This document shows positions 35,958 to 46,126 of a DNA stretch of 64,000 nt, piece by piece (positions within the stretch are counted from its first letter, which is position 1; the number at the start of each line of letters is the position of its first letter). Origin of the DNA: Vreelandella neptunia (lineage in GTDB: Bacteria > Pseudomonadota > Gammaproteobacteria > Pseudomonadales > Halomonadaceae); the NCBI RefSeq assembly GCF_022489065.1, contig NZ_JAKVTW010000006.1, positions 124,001 to 188,000 on the forward strand, given 5' to 3'. The position numbers and the translations under genes are program-made. The notes under the pieces are model-generated. The model was not told the DNA's origin and ran no database searches. It saw nothing but the letters and a program-made list of their open reading frames with translations.

Positions 35958-36983
35958 ATGCAACGACGCTCACTTTGGCGCAGGCGAGGCACGCTAGTGC
36001 TCCTTGCGCTGTGTCTGTTTCTAGCAGGCTGTAGTTCGGCTCTGCTAGACCCAAAAGGGCAGGTTGGCGCTGAGCAGCGCACGCTGATACTGACCGCCTT
36101 TGGCCTAATGTTGATTGTAGTTATTCCTGTGATTGTCATGACGCTGCTGTTTGGCTGGCGTTATCGGCGTAGTAATAGTTTGGCTAAATACACGCCTGAT
36201 TGGGCGCACTCCAACGTGATTGAAGCAGTGGTATGGATCGTGCCCTGTGCGATTATCGCCGTGCTCGCCCTGTTGACCTACAAAACCTCTCATAGCCTTG
36301 ATCCCCACAAACCGCTGGAAAGCGATGTGGCACCGATCGAAATACAGGCAGTGGCGCTGGATTGGAAGTGGCTGTTTATCTACCCCGAACAGGGTATTGC
36401 CAGCGTTAACGAAGTGGCCTTTCCGGTGGATACGCCGGTGCGCTTTCGGGTCAGCTCAGGCTCAGTGATGAACGCTTTCTTTATCCCCCATCTGGGCAGC
36501 CAGATTTATGCCATGGCCGGTATGGATAACGATGTCCATCTCATCGCCGATGAAATTGGTAGCTATCCAGGTCGTTCCACTAACTACAGTGGCGCGGGTT
36601 TCTCTGGCATGACCTTTGAAGCCAAAGTAACCGACACCGCTGATTTTGACGCCTGGGTTGAAACGGTACGCACTGCTCCACAAACGCTGACCTACCCCGA
36701 AGGCTATGAAGCGCTGGCGGAACCCAGTGAATCGAATCCGGTTGAATACTACTCAGCTATTTCGCCCTCGCTGTATGAAAGCATCTTAAGAAGCTTCCAT
36801 ACCGGCGGTGAGCACAATATGGGCGGCGAGCATCAAATGGGCGCCGAACATGCTGACTCCCTCGATGGCGAAACGGCTAATACGACCGATCACGCGGCCG
36901 AATCAGGTCATGTCACTAACAACCATGCTAGTCAGGATCATGCCATGCGCAGCCATCCCTCTAGCGTAGAAGCGGGAGGTTAA
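35958..36983 (+). CDS. cyoA: Cytochrome bo3 ubiquinol oxidase subunit II
   Basis: 341 residues. A lipoprotein signal ends in FLAGC (Cys 23 or so), then two membrane helices and a periplasmic cupredoxin-like domain (ALDWKWLFIYPEQGIAS, NAFFIPHLGSQIYAM). The CuA ligands are lacking, as in quinol oxidases. The C-terminus is extended by a His- and Met-rich, acidic tail of about 60 residues (HTGGEHNMGGEHQMGAEH and more His after), not a usual feature of E. coli CyoA. It is the first gene of cyoABCDE. Confidence 0.95.
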   Translation: MQRRSLWRRRGTLVLLALCLFLAGCSSALLDPKGQVGAEQRTLILTAFGLMLIVVIPVIVMTLLFGWRYRRSNSLAKYTPDWAHSNVIEAVVWIVPCAIIAVLALLTYKTSHSLDPHKPLESDVAPIEIQAVALDWKWLFIYPEQGIASVNEVAFPVDTPVRFRVSSGSVMNAFFIPHLGSQIYAMAGMDNDVHLIADEIGSYPGRSTNYSGAGFSGMTFEAKVTDTADFDAWVETVRTAPQTLTYPEGYEALAEPSESNPVEYYSAISPSLYESILRSFHTGGEHNMGGEHQMGAEHADSLDGETANTTDHAAESGHVTNNHASQDHAMRSHPSSVEAGG

Positions 36984-36986
36984 GCC

Positions 36987-38981
36987 GTGTTTGGAAAACT
37001 CACGTTAGAGTCAATTCCCTACCACGAGCCGATCATCATGGTCGTGGCGGCCATAATGGCCATTGGTGGGATCGCGCTGTTTGGTTTGATTACCTACTAC
37101 CGTAAATGGGGCTGGCTGTGGAACGAGTGGTTTACCTCCGTCGACCATAAAAAGCTCGGTATCATGTACTTCATTGTCGCCCTGGTCATGCTGCTGCGTG
37201 GCTTCTCGGATGCGATTATGATGCGTACCCAGTTGGCCATGGCCGCCGGGGATGCTGCGGGCTATTTGCCGCCCGAACACTACGACCAGATCTTTACCGC
37301 CCACGGCGTGATTATGATCTTCTTTGTCGCCATGCCTATGGTCATCGGTCTGATGAACCTGGTGGTGCCGCTGCAAATTGGTGCCCGCGACGTTGCTTTC
37401 CCTTTCCTGAATAACTTAAGTTTTTGGCTGTTTGCCGTAGCGGCGATCTTGGTCAATATCTCGTTGGTGGTGGGCGAATTCGCCAAAACCGGCTGGCTTG
37501 CCTACGCGCCCTTATCGGGGATCGAGTTTAGTCCCGGGGTGGGGGTCGATTACTGGATATGGGCGTTACAGATATCCGGGATAGGTACGACGCTCACCGG
37601 TATCAACTTCTTCGTGACCATTCTGAAGATGCGCACCAAAGGCATGACCATGTTCCGCATGCCGATCTTTACCTGGACCTCGCTGTGCGCCAACGTGTTG
37701 ATCATCGCCTCTTTCCCGATTCTGACCGCGACGATTGCACTGCTAACCCTGGATCGCTATTTGGGTATGCACTTCTTTACCAATGATTTTGGCGGCAACA
37801 TGATGATGTACGTCAATCTCATCTGGGCCTGGGGCCACCCGGAAGTTTATATCCTGATCCTGCCGGCCTTCGGCGTATTCTCTGAAGTGATTGCGACCTT
37901 TGCCCGTAAGCGGCTATTTGGTTATATGACCATGGTGTGGGCGACGATTTCGATCACCCTGCTGTCGTTTGTGGTTTGGTTACACCACTTTTTCACCATG
38001 GGGGCGGGCGCCAACGTTAACGCCTTCTTCGGCATTATGACGATGATCATTGCCATTCCTACCGGGGTGAAAGTGTTCAACTGGCTGTTCACAATGTACC
38101 GCGGCAGCTTGGAGCTGACCTCGCCGGTGCTCTGGACGCTGGGCTTTATTATCACCTTCACCATCGGTGGTATGACCGGCGTTATGCTGGCGGTGCCTGC
38201 GGCCAACTTTGTGCTGCACAACAGCCTGTTTGTTATTGCTCACTTCCACAACGTCATTATCGGCGGCGTGGTGTTCGGCATGATGGCGGGTCTTACCTAC
38301 TGGTTCCCCAAAGCATTCGGTTTCACCCTCGACGAGAAATGGGGCAAGCGCTCGTTCTGGTGCTGGTTTATCGGCTTCTACGTGGCCTTTATGCCGCTCT
38401 ACGTGCTGGCCTTCTTTGGTGCCGTACGCCGCATGCAGTCCTATGCCAATACTGAATGGCAGCCATGGATGATTCTGGCCTGGGTAGGCGCAGTGATCAT
38501 TATGCTGGGTATCGCCTGCACCATCATCCAGTTCTGGGTGAGTATCCGTGACCGCAAACAGAATGCTGATGTCACCGGTGACCCCTGGCATGGTCGCACC
38601 CTAGAGTGGTCGACCTCTTCTCCTGCGCCGTTCTACAACTTTGCCCGTTTGCCGGAAGTTGGCGATATCGACAGCTTCTGGTCGCAGAAGCAGCGTAGCG
38701 AGGAGCAGCTTGAAGATGCCCCCTACACCGATATTCATATGCCGCGTAATACCGTGGCCGGGCCGGTTATTAGCTTCTTTGCACTGGTCATCGGTTTTGC
38801 CCTGGTGTGGCATATCTGGTGGTTAGCTGGCGTTGGCGCTGTTGGTGTGTTCGCAAGCTTTATGGCGCGGGTATTTAACGACGATATCGACTACTACGTT
38901 CCCGCCGCTGAAGTTGAGCGCATCGAACGTGAGCATCAACTCAAACGTGAGCAACAACTAGGCGTGGAGGCGCAAGCGTAA
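36987..38981 (+). CDS. cyoB: Cytochrome bo3 ubiquinol oxidase subunit I
   Basis: 664 residues from a GTG start 3 bases after cyoA; GGGAGGTTAAGCC is the ribosome site. All haem-copper ligands are present: the haem b His in [26 protein letters not shown] (CuB His cross-linked to Tyr), VWLHHFF (two CuB His) and [10 protein letters not shown] (haem o3 and haem b His). It reduces oxygen to water and pumps protons. The stop codon overlaps the cyoC start by one base. Confidence 0.98.
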   Translation: MFGKLTLESIPYHEPIIMVVAAIMAIGGIALFGLITYYRKWGWLWNEWFTSVDHKKLGIMYFIVALVMLLRGFSDAIMMRTQLAMAAGDAAGYLPPEHYDQIFTAHGVIMIFFVAMPMVIGLMNLVVPLQIGARDVAFPFLNNLSFWLFAVAAILVNISLVVGEFAKTGWLAYAPLSGIEFSPGVGVDYWIWALQISGIGTTLTGINFFVTILKMRTKGMTMFRMPIFTWTSLCANVLIIASFPILTATIALLTLDRYLGMHFFTNDFGGNMMMYVNLIWAWGHPEVYILILPAFGVFSEVIATFARKRLFGYMTMVWATISITLLSFVVWLHHFFTMGAGANVNAFFGIMTMIIAIPTGVKVFNWLFTMYRGSLELTSPVLWTLGFIITFTIGGMTGVMLAVPAANFVLHNSLFVIAHFHNVIIGGVVFGMMAGLTYWFPKAFGFTLDEKWGKRSFWCWFIGFYVAFMPLYVLAFFGAVRRMQSYANTEWQPWMILAWVGAVIIMLGIACTIIQFWVSIRDRKQNADVTGDPWHGRTLEWSTSSPAPFYNFARLPEVGDIDSFWSQKQRSEEQLEDAPYTDIHMPRNTVAGPVISFFALVIGFALVWHIWWLAGVGAVGVFASFMARVFNDDIDYYVPAAEVERIEREHQLKREQQLGVEAQA

Positions 38982-39592
38982 TGGCAACGGATACGTTACA
39001 TCACAGCGCAACGGATGAGCCCCACGAGCATCATGATGTTGCGGGCACCAAGCTGTTTGGCTTTTGGGTCTATTTAATGAGCGATTTGGTGATCTTCGGG
39101 TCACTGTTCGCCACTTACGCTGTACTAATGAAGGGCACGGCGGCAGGCCCCTCGGCGGCGGAAATTTTTGAGCTGCCCTTTGTGCTGGTCGAAACCTTCC
39201 TGCTGCTCTTTAGTAGCTTTACCTTTGGTATGGGCGTATTGGCAATGAACGCCCAACGCCTTGGCCAAGTAAAGGCGTGGTTGGCCATTACGTTCGTGTT
39301 AGGCGCTGCGTTCGTAGGGATGGAAATCTACGAATTTCAGCACTTGATTCATGAAGGCTATGGGCCGGATAAAAGCGCCTTTCTGTCAGCGTTCTTTACC
39401 TTGGTGGGCACCCACGGCCTGCACGTGACCTTTGGCTTGATCTGGATTTTGGTCATGCTGATTCAGCTCTATACCAAAGGCTTGAACGACATGACCCGGC
39501 CGCGCATTTTGTGCCTTAGTTTGTTTTGGCACTTCCTCGATATCGTGTGGATCTGTGTCTTCTCATTCGTCTATCTAATGGGAGTGCTGTGA
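38981..39592 (+). CDS. cyoC: Cytochrome bo3 ubiquinol oxidase subunit III
   Basis: 203 residues with five membrane helices and an N-terminal His-rich extension ([14 protein letters not shown]). [20 protein letters not shown] and [15 protein letters not shown] are typical subunit III segments. It stabilises subunit I. Overlaps cyoB by one base. Confidence 0.97.
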   Translation: MATDTLHHSATDEPHEHHDVAGTKLFGFWVYLMSDLVIFGSLFATYAVLMKGTAAGPSAAEIFELPFVLVETFLLLFSSFTFGMGVLAMNAQRLGQVKAWLAITFVLGAAFVGMEIYEFQHLIHEGYGPDKSAFLSAFFTLVGTHGLHVTFGLIWILVMLIQLYTKGLNDMTRPRILCLSLFWHFLDIVWICVFSFVYLMGVL

Positions 39593-39593
39593 G

Positions 39594-39923
39594 ATGAGTC
39601 ATTCTTCGTCTAACCCCACAAATGCCCATGGCAGCGTAAAGTCTTATGTGACAGGACTGGTATTGTCGCTGATACTGACCATTATACCCTTTGGGGTTGT
39701 GATGAGCGGCGCACTCAGCGTGCTCGCTACAGTAGTGGTGGTGGCCGTGACTGCTGTGTTGCAGATACTGGTGCAACTGGTCATGTTCATGCATATGAGT
39801 ACCAAAGCCGACGAGGGCTGGAATGTAATGTCCTTCGTCTTCACACTGACGATTCTCGTCTTAGTGGTAGGAGGCTCGCTGTGGATCATGCAGCATCTGC
39901 ATCTCAACATGATGATCGGCTGA
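39594..39923 (+). CDS. cyoD: Cytochrome bo3 ubiquinol oxidase subunit IV
   Basis: 109 residues with three membrane helices (VTGLVLSLILTIIPFGVV, VVVAVTAVLQILVQLVMF, FVFTLTILVLVVGGSLWI). Assists assembly of the CuB site. Its 3-prime end overlaps cyoE by 43 bases in another frame. Confidence 0.95.
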   Translation: MSHSSSNPTNAHGSVKSYVTGLVLSLILTIIPFGVVMSGALSVLATVVVVAVTAVLQILVQLVMFMHMSTKADEGWNVMSFVFTLTILVLVVGGSLWIMQHLHLNMMIG

Positions 39924-40804
39924 TCACGGCACCTAGCCGTTGGCGGGATCTGCTTGAACTGACTAAGCCCGGCATTATCGGGGGAAACCTGATTGCCACC
40001 CTGGGCGGCTATTTTCTTGCCGCTCAGGGGCAATTCGAGTGGCTTAGCTTTGTCTCGGTCATGGTGGGGATTGCGTTAATCATCGCGTCAGGCTGTGCGT
40101 GTAACAACGTTATTGACCGCGATATTGATGCATTGATGGCGCGAACGCGCCATCGCCCCCTGGTAAGAGGTAGCATCTCTATCACCCAGGCGCTGGGCGT
40201 TTCAGCGCTATTGGGTGTGTCGGGTGTGGTGTGCTTGGCGCTGGGGACTAACGGGTTAACCGTGGCCTTGGCGGTGATTGGCTGGGGCGTGTATGTGGGG
40301 CTTTATAGCCTGTATATGAAGCGCCGCTCAGAGTACGGCACCTTGGTTGGCAGCCTTTCTGGTGCTATGCCGCCGGTAGTGGGTTACTGCGCCGTAACGG
40401 GGCAGTTCGACAGCGGCGCCATTATGCTGCTGGTGATATTTTGCCTGTGGCAGATGCCGCACTCCTACGCGATTGCGATTTTCCGCTATGCGGATTATCA
40501 GCGGGCATCGATTCCGGTACTGCCGGTGGTACGTGGGGTCAAAATGGCCAAACACCATATCCTGGGTTACATCGCAGCGTTTATTCCCGCTTCGCTGGCG
40601 CTGGTGTTGGCCAGTCAAGCAGGCATGGGCTATTTGTGTGTGGCGCTGATTATGGGCGGTTACTGGCTCTATCTGGCGCTGCGTGGCTACCGTTTAGATG
40701 ATGACGTGCGCTGGGCCAAGAAGGTGTTTGGCGTCTCTATTCTGACCATTACCGCGATGAGCTTAGTAATGGTGCTGGAGGCGATGGTGCCTATGTTGGT
40801 GTAG
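39881..40804 (+). CDS. cyoE: Haem O synthase (protohaem IX farnesyltransferase)
   Basis: 307 residues from a GTG start inside cyoD, set by GTAGGAGGCTCGCT. The prenyltransferase motif NNVIDRDIDALMARTRHRPL (N-x3-D-x3-D) and YSLYMKRRSEYGTLVGS identify it. It adds a farnesyl group to haem b to make the haem o needed by subunit I. Confidence 0.97.
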   Translation: MDHAASASQHDDRLITAPSRWRDLLELTKPGIIGGNLIATLGGYFLAAQGQFEWLSFVSVMVGIALIIASGCACNNVIDRDIDALMARTRHRPLVRGSISITQALGVSALLGVSGVVCLALGTNGLTVALAVIGWGVYVGLYSLYMKRRSEYGTLVGSLSGAMPPVVGYCAVTGQFDSGAIMLLVIFCLWQMPHSYAIAIFRYADYQRASIPVLPVVRGVKMAKHHILGYIAAFIPASLALVLASQAGMGYLCVALIMGGYWLYLALRGYRLDDDVRWAKKVFGVSILTITAMSLVMVLEAMVPMLV

Positions 40805-40839
40805 TACCGCCTTAGACACCAAGCGCAAGCTGCGTTAGA

Positions 40840-40876
40840 CAACGCCTCGAGCAGTCATCTGCCCGGGGCGTTTTAT
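40840..40876 (+). terminator. Terminator after cyoE
   Basis: AACGCCTCG and CGGGGCGTT form a 9-base stem with one mismatch around a 14-base loop, followed by TTATT. Confidence 0.7.
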
Positions 40877-41075
40877 TGCTTTTGATGCGCCATCACTTCT
40901 GCCTTAGAGTCTGCCCAGGCAGGATAACAGGCGCAATTTTTTAGACTTTAGTATAAAATGCTGCGGTGCAGAAAACAGCGTTAGGCGTATTAACGCCTGT
41001 GCATACAGCTAGCTATTGGTTGTGTCTGCCTGCGCCATTGCGCCTTTTACTACTTTAACGAGCCGTTCCGTTCTT

Positions 41076-41996
41076 ATGTCAGCATCCCCTTTGCCCAAAC
41101 TGTTGCCGCGCCATTTAGCCATTCTGTTGATGATGACCGTGGCTACCATGTTCGCTGCGAATCACGTTTCTGCGCGGTTGGCGTTTGATAATGGCACGGG
41201 CCTGCTATTAGCCGTTTTAACCCGCTCCGGGGTCGCTTGCTTAATCCTGCTAGCGCTAGTGATTGTGCAACGAAAGCGCTTATGGCTGCCCGCTGGATCC
41301 TGGCCCTGGCAGCTCACCGTGGGGCTGCTGATTGCCGTGCAAAGTGTCAGTTTGTACTCAGCAGTGGCAAGGCTGCCGGTGGTGATTGCGCTGCTATTGG
41401 TCAATACCTTCCCTATTCAGCTGGCGCTACTGAGCTGGGCGCTGGGTGGGCCGCGCCCAACCCTGCGTAGCTGCCTGATTATGGGCACTATTTTAATTGG
41501 CTTACTGGTGGTGCTGGATATTCCCTCATGGATTGCCACTGCGGATGGCATGGGTCCAGGTTGGATAGCGGGCATTGGTTTTGGTCTCATGGCCGCCTTT
41601 GTGTTTGCCTGCGCTTTATGGGTTACCGAGCATCGCTTGGCCGGGGTGGGCAGTACTCTGCGCAGCCTGCTGACCATGCAAACGGTGTTCATCGTTATGA
41701 TTATTGGCGGCTTTGCTGGCGTGGTGCCAGGGGGGATGAGCCTGCCGGATAACAGCGCAGGTTGGCTTGGGCTTACGCTACTGGGGCTGCTTTATGGCTC
41801 CGCGTTTTCGACGCTGTTTATCTTTGTGCCGCGACTCGATATGGCGCGCAACGCACCGGTAATGAACATCGAGCCTGTAGCCTCACTTGTGCTGGGTTAT
41901 TTCGTTTTAGGTCAAATGCTTAGCCCCGGGCAGCTAATGGGTGGGGCAGTTGTAGTTGGTGGTATTGTGGTGCTCAGCTTATCCAAGGGGCGGTAA
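41076..41996 (+). CDS. EamA/DMT-superfamily transporter
   Basis: 306 residues from the ATG at 41076 (MSASPLPKLLPRHLAILLMM); an open frame extends 20 codons upstream. Ten predicted membrane helices in two EamA halves, the second with MNIEPVASLVLGYFVLGQ, the usual family segment. Exports or imports small metabolites (amino acids, nucleotide sugars); the substrate is not readable. Confidence 0.88.
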   Translation: MSASPLPKLLPRHLAILLMMTVATMFAANHVSARLAFDNGTGLLLAVLTRSGVACLILLALVIVQRKRLWLPAGSWPWQLTVGLLIAVQSVSLYSAVARLPVVIALLLVNTFPIQLALLSWALGGPRPTLRSCLIMGTILIGLLVVLDIPSWIATADGMGPGWIAGIGFGLMAAFVFACALWVTEHRLAGVGSTLRSLLTMQTVFIVMIIGGFAGVVPGGMSLPDNSAGWLGLTLLGLLYGSAFSTLFIFVPRLDMARNAPVMNIEPVASLVLGYFVLGQMLSPGQLMGGAVVVGGIVVLSLSKGR

Positions 41997-42073
41997 ATAT
42001 TTGCGTTCTTCATAGTTATAGACCAAACTGCAGTGGCGTAAGGAAACACTGTTTTTTAACTGAGGTACAACCT

Positions 42074-42583
42074 ATGAAGATGTCCCTATTATCACTTACA
42101 TCGGCGGCACTCCTGGTTGGCGCAGGCGCTTTTGCAACGTCTGCTCAAGCACAGCAATCTTTCACCTATCCACAAGGATATGTAGGCGGTGACGCGATGT
42201 TCTGGAGCCTGGATCCAGAAAGAGGCTCCTCCCGCGATGACGTAGGCCTTCGCCTACGCGGCGGCGCTCAATTTAACGACTACTTCGCGCTGGAAGGGCA
42301 TTTAGGCACGGGCGGTTCCGATGGCGGCGCTGATCTAGACCATCTAGCCGGTGCTTATGCAAAAGGTATTTTTCCGGTGGCGCCTGAAGTGCGGTTATAC
42401 GGTTTAGCAGGCTTCACAGAAGTCGAGGTCAGTGACAACCGTGAAAGCGGGTTCTCCTACGGCGGCGGCGCTGAAATGGACGTAGCAACCAATTTGTCGG
42501 TAGGCGCGGATTACATGCGCTATCTGGATAAATCCGACTACACCTTCGATGCGGCCAGTGTCGGTTTACGCTATCGGTTTTGA
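42074..42583 (+). CDS. Small outer-membrane beta-barrel protein
   Basis: 169 residues: signal peptide (LTSAALLVGAGAFATSAQA), then alternating beta strands rich in Gly and aromatic residues ending in the outer-membrane terminal signature ASVGLRYRF (C-terminal Phe). It resembles the OmpX/OmpA-like porin family. Function unknown. A terminator follows. Confidence 0.85.
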   Translation: MKMSLLSLTSAALLVGAGAFATSAQAQQSFTYPQGYVGGDAMFWSLDPERGSSRDDVGLRLRGGAQFNDYFALEGHLGTGGSDGGADLDHLAGAYAKGIFPVAPEVRLYGLAGFTEVEVSDNRESGFSYGGGAEMDVATNLSVGADYMRYLDKSDYTFDAASVGLRYRF

Positions 42584-42636
42584 TAGCGGCTTTAACAGCG
42601 GTTAAAATCGTTACAGAAATAGCTAGTTATACCCCG

Positions 42637-42668
42637 AACCCCCATGGCGTTTAGCCGTGGGGGTTTTT
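42637..42668 (+). terminator. Terminator after the beta-barrel gene
   Basis: AACCCCCATGGC and GCCGTGGGGGTT with a short loop, then five T. Confidence 0.88.
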
Positions 42669-42944
42669 GTTTTGTCTTTCCGATATTTTCCTCATGTGTA
42701 ATGGAACGTTTCTTGCTTGAAGTTACAGTCAGTGCATCTCTTCGAAGGTGTGTACTCACGTTGAACAACAAGTATTTCTTAATCGACAGCTTAATGACTG
42801 TCAGAGACTCGGCATAACTTTTCGTAGTTTGAGCCAAATGCTGCAACTGCGAAGGTGATAATGTCGAGATGACTCGCTGGCAAGAAACGAAAATATAAAG
42901 ACCAGTGCTCAACTTGCTTTAGCTCCATTCAAGAGGAAACTACC
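42669..42944. other. Upstream region of the TRAP transporter genes
   Basis: With 42584-42636 this makes about 360 bases without a supported gene. It should hold the promoter of dctPQM. I see no recognisable operator. Confidence 0.4.
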
Positions 42945-44006
42945 ATGTATAAAATAAGCAAAATGGCTGTAGCAGTAGGTTTATGCTCAGGTTTAATGGC
43001 TGCATCCGCAATGGCTGAAGCCGCCGAAAAAAACTGGCGCATGGCAACCCCATGGAGTGGCGGCCCCTGGCTCGAACGTGATGCGCAGATGTTTGCAGAT
43101 CGCGTCAATGAGCTTTCCGGTGGCGAAATTGCCATTGAGGTTTATCCCGGCGGCACCTTAGGCAGTGCGCTGAAAGTAACCAATACAGTTAAGTCAGGCG
43201 TTGCGGAAGTAAGTCACAACTATATTAACTATGACTATGGTACCGACCCGACGACTGCCCTGTTGGCAGGTCACTCAAGTGGTTTAACCCCTGAAGAGTT
43301 CATGATGTGGATGTACGAAGGGGGCGGCGTAGAGCTCTATGAGGAGTATCGCCGCGATGTGTTTGATGTGGTGGCTTTCCCCTGTGCGATTTTGGGCACC
43401 GAAATCTTCCTGCATTCCAATAAACGTGTCGAAACATTAGAAGACTTTCAGGGCTTACGCTTGCGTACTTCCGGTGCATGGTCTGAATTAGCTTCCCGGC
43501 TTGGTGCATCCACGGTGGTAATGGCCGGCGGTGATATCTACAGCGCGCTGGAACGTGGTGTCATTGATGCGGCGGAGTGGGGCAGTCCTGAAATGAATAG
43601 CCCTACCGGTTTTCAGGAAGTGGCGCAGTACGTAATTCTACCGGGTGTTCACCAATCAGGTGGCTTCTTGGAGTGCCAGGTCAATGAAGATACGTGGAAC
43701 GAGTTGAGTGAAGATGAACAAGCGATGCTGCGTTTGGCGGGTAAGCTAAGCGTTTTTGAAACGTGGTTGGCGAGTTCATTTGCTGACTTGGGCGCCTATC
43801 AGGAATTGCTCGATGGCCCCAATGAAATCGTTCATCTGGATCAGGCGTTCATCGACACTATTTATGAAGAGACGGTTAAGTGGGAAGACGAGTATGCCGC
43901 TGAAAACGAGTGGTTTGCACGCGTAGTTGAATCCCAGCGCAGTTTTAAAGACACCATGAGCGTTTGGCCTGAATACCGCTTACCGATTGGTAGCATGGGT
44001 CGCTAA
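42945..44006 (+). CDS. TRAP transporter solute-binding protein (DctP family)
   Basis: 353 residues. Signal peptide to about residue 26 (SAMAEA), then a DctP fold: WRMATPWSGGPWLERDAQMF, and the ligand-carboxylate arginine in GLRLRTSGAWSEL. Captures an organic acid in the periplasm and hands it to the DctQM permease encoded next. AAGAGGAAAC is the ribosome site. The TPWSGGP start resembles DctP proteins for C4 dicarboxylates, mannitol or keto acids; I cannot be more exact. Confidence 0.92.
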   Translation: MYKISKMAVAVGLCSGLMAASAMAEAAEKNWRMATPWSGGPWLERDAQMFADRVNELSGGEIAIEVYPGGTLGSALKVTNTVKSGVAEVSHNYINYDYGTDPTTALLAGHSSGLTPEEFMMWMYEGGGVELYEEYRRDVFDVVAFPCAILGTEIFLHSNKRVETLEDFQGLRLRTSGAWSELASRLGASTVVMAGGDIYSALERGVIDAAEWGSPEMNSPTGFQEVAQYVILPGVHQSGGFLECQVNEDTWNELSEDEQAMLRLAGKLSVFETWLASSFADLGAYQELLDGPNEIVHLDQAFIDTIYEETVKWEDEYAAENEWFARVVESQRSFKDTMSVWPEYRLPIGSMGR

Positions 44007-44096
44007 CTGAACCATCAACCATATGAACGAGAGGTCATTGATCTCTCGTTCATGCGTATAAGCCCCTCTTTTATGACGTGTTGATGAGTAGCCATC

Positions 44097-44612
44097 ATGA
44101 AACTAATTCAAGCGATTGAGTCGCTAACCCGTTGGGCTGGTTGGGTTGGTGCGATATTGATTTTTCCTCTAGTGGGCGCGCTAGTAGTGGAAGTGTTCAG
44201 CCGCTATGTTGCCGGACGCCCAACGCTATGGGCGTTTGAAATTAGCTATATGGTCATGGGCGCCATGTTTATGCTGGGTATGGCGAATGCACTGCGTATT
44301 GGCCACCACGTGAGCGTAGATTTGGTGTCGATGCAGCTTGGTGCTAAAGCGAATGCACTGCTGCGTATTATCGGCTACGCGCTGTTTTTACCCATATTAG
44401 CGTGGTTGGTATGGGAGTTGTTTCATTACGCATTGGAAGCCTTTAATTCCAATGAACGCTCGGGCCGTTCCGCATGGAACCCCATCGTTTGGCCGATATT
44501 AACGGTGTGGTTTATCGGCTTTACTTTGCTAGCGCTGCAGGTAGTAGCAGAGATATTAAAGGCGGTCGCGATACTGCGTGGCCAGCCGCTACCTGAGGAG
44601 CACGCATCATGA
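44097..44612 (+). CDS. TRAP transporter small permease (DctQ)
   Basis: 171 residues with four membrane helices. VEVFSRYVAGRPTLWAFEIS is the conserved DctQ segment. Pairs with DctM. Its stop overlaps the dctM start by 4 bases. Confidence 0.94.
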   Translation: MKLIQAIESLTRWAGWVGAILIFPLVGALVVEVFSRYVAGRPTLWAFEISYMVMGAMFMLGMANALRIGHHVSVDLVSMQLGAKANALLRIIGYALFLPILAWLVWELFHYALEAFNSNERSGRSAWNPIVWPILTVWFIGFTLLALQVVAEILKAVAILRGQPLPEEHAS

Positions 44613-45934
44613 GCAGCTATTTATCGTTAATGATGTTCCCGGTTCTAATGCTGTTTATTTTTTCCGGTTTTCCCATCGCATTTTCAATGATTTTGGTAGC
44701 AACGGGTTTTGGAATTATTCAATTTGGTGATGTCGCTGCCTATCAGTTGCTGACCAAAATCGAAGATACTGCGTCTAATTCTATCCTCGCCGCCGTGCCA
44801 CTCTTTATCTTTATGGGGGCAATGCTTGAGCGTTCGGGCATTGCCGTACGGCTATTTGAAGCCATCCATATGTGGACGCGTCGTTTACCCGGTGGTTTAG
44901 GTGTAGGCGCGATAATAATGGGGACGCTATTTGCGGCCTCAAGCGGTGTGGTGGGAGCTACCGAGGCAGTCATCGGTATGCTCGCGATCCCGGTAATGCT
45001 TAAACACCACTACAACAAAAGCCTGGTTTCAGGAACGATTTGTGCCAGTGGATCACTTGGTACCGCCATTCCACCTTCCATTACCGTAGTGGTACTTGGA
45101 CCGGTGGCGGGCGTCTCAGTCGGTTCGCTATTTAGTGGTTTGCTAATCCCCGGCTTTTTAATGGCGGCAATGTTTTTAATCTACATCGTTGGCGTCGCCT
45201 ACTTAAAGCCAGAGATGGCACCCAGGGTAGAAGAGAGCGAGCCGGATATAAGCTGGCAAGAAAAAATGCGTGTCACAGTAGTCGCATTACTGCCTACCAT
45301 GCTGCTGATTTTTACCGTGCTGGGCACCATTCTAATGGGGTTGGCAACGCCAACAGAAGCAGCAGCCTGTGGAGCGCTGGGGTCAGTCTTGTTGGCACTG
45401 GCATATCGCAACCTGACGCGGGATGTATTGTGGCATGCGGCCATTAAAACGATGAACATCTCAGCGATGATTCTACTGATCGTTATGGGCGGCAGTATGT
45501 TTGCAGGCGTCTTCTTTGCCTCAGGCGGTATGGCCACGGTTCAGTCGATGTTGATGGATACCGGTTTAAGCCCCTGGATGATTCTCGGCCTTATTCTACT
45601 CATCGCTTTTATTGCAGGCTTCGTACTCGACTTGATCTCTGTCGTTCTGATCATCATTCCGGTGGCCATGCCGATTGTGCGCATGCTGGGTTTTGATGAA
45701 ATATGGTTCTGTGTAGCCTTTCTGGTAGTGCTACAAACCAGCTATTTAACACCTCCGCTTGCCCCAGCCATTTTCTACTTGAGAGCCATTACGCCGCCAG
45801 AAATTACGCTTAAGCATATGTATTGGGGAGTAGTGCCTTTTATCATCGCGCAGTTAGTGGTGCTAGCCCTGGTGTTAACATTCCCCAGCCTCGCATTATG
45901 GCTGCCAGATGTGATGAGTGGTCCGTCTTGGTAA
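44609..45934 (+). CDS. TRAP transporter large permease (DctM)
   Basis: 441 residues, about 12 membrane helices. Segments MGTLFAASSGVVGATEAVIGM and CASGSLGTAIPPSITVVVLG carry the two re-entrant loops of the family (gates and sodium sites). Drives Na+-coupled uptake with DctP and DctQ. A terminator with a TTCG loop follows. Confidence 0.95.
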   Translation: MSSYLSLMMFPVLMLFIFSGFPIAFSMILVATGFGIIQFGDVAAYQLLTKIEDTASNSILAAVPLFIFMGAMLERSGIAVRLFEAIHMWTRRLPGGLGVGAIIMGTLFAASSGVVGATEAVIGMLAIPVMLKHHYNKSLVSGTICASGSLGTAIPPSITVVVLGPVAGVSVGSLFSGLLIPGFLMAAMFLIYIVGVAYLKPEMAPRVEESEPDISWQEKMRVTVVALLPTMLLIFTVLGTILMGLATPTEAAACGALGSVLLALAYRNLTRDVLWHAAIKTMNISAMILLIVMGGSMFAGVFFASGGMATVQSMLMDTGLSPWMILGLILLIAFIAGFVLDLISVVLIIIPVAMPIVRMLGFDEIWFCVAFLVVLQTSYLTPPLAPAIFYLRAITPPEITLKHMYWGVVPFIIAQLVVLALVLTFPSLALWLPDVMSGPSW

Positions 45935-45960
45935 ATAACTGAGCGTGATTGGGAGTAAGT

Positions 45961-45982
45961 GATGCCGCCTTCGGGCGGCATC
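45961..45982 (+). terminator. Terminator after dctM
   Basis: Nine-bp stem GATGCCGCC with GGCGGCATC around a TTCG tetraloop; T-run is short (TCTTG). Confidence 0.75.
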
Positions 45983-46011
45983 TTGCGTTATGAGCATGGT
46001 GCGATATATTG

Positions 46012-46023
46012 TTAGCGCGCTAA
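46012..46023. promoter_or_regulatory. Palindrome upstream of the HlyD/DUF2955 efflux pair
   Basis: TTAGCGCGCTAA is a perfect 12-bp palindrome, followed by a TTGTTAG repeat at 46028. It may be an operator or core promoter element. No regulator gene is adjacent. Confidence 0.35.
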
Positions 46024-46126
46024 TTAATTGTTAGACTAAAGTCTCCTATGCTATTCCCTATACGATGCGCGCCCGATGAGTGGCGCTGGCCAGGTGGTTG
46101 CCTGGTGGCTAACAAGTGAGCTCTGC

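Noticed and set aside
37980..38591. 203-codon His-rich frame opposite cyoB
   Set aside because: Shadow of cyoB; all haem-copper ligands are in the plus strand frame.
42592..42912. Minus-strand 106-codon frame between the beta-barrel and TRAP genes
   Set aside because: It runs through the terminator hairpin at 42637, has no recognisable sequence, and no convincing ribosome site.
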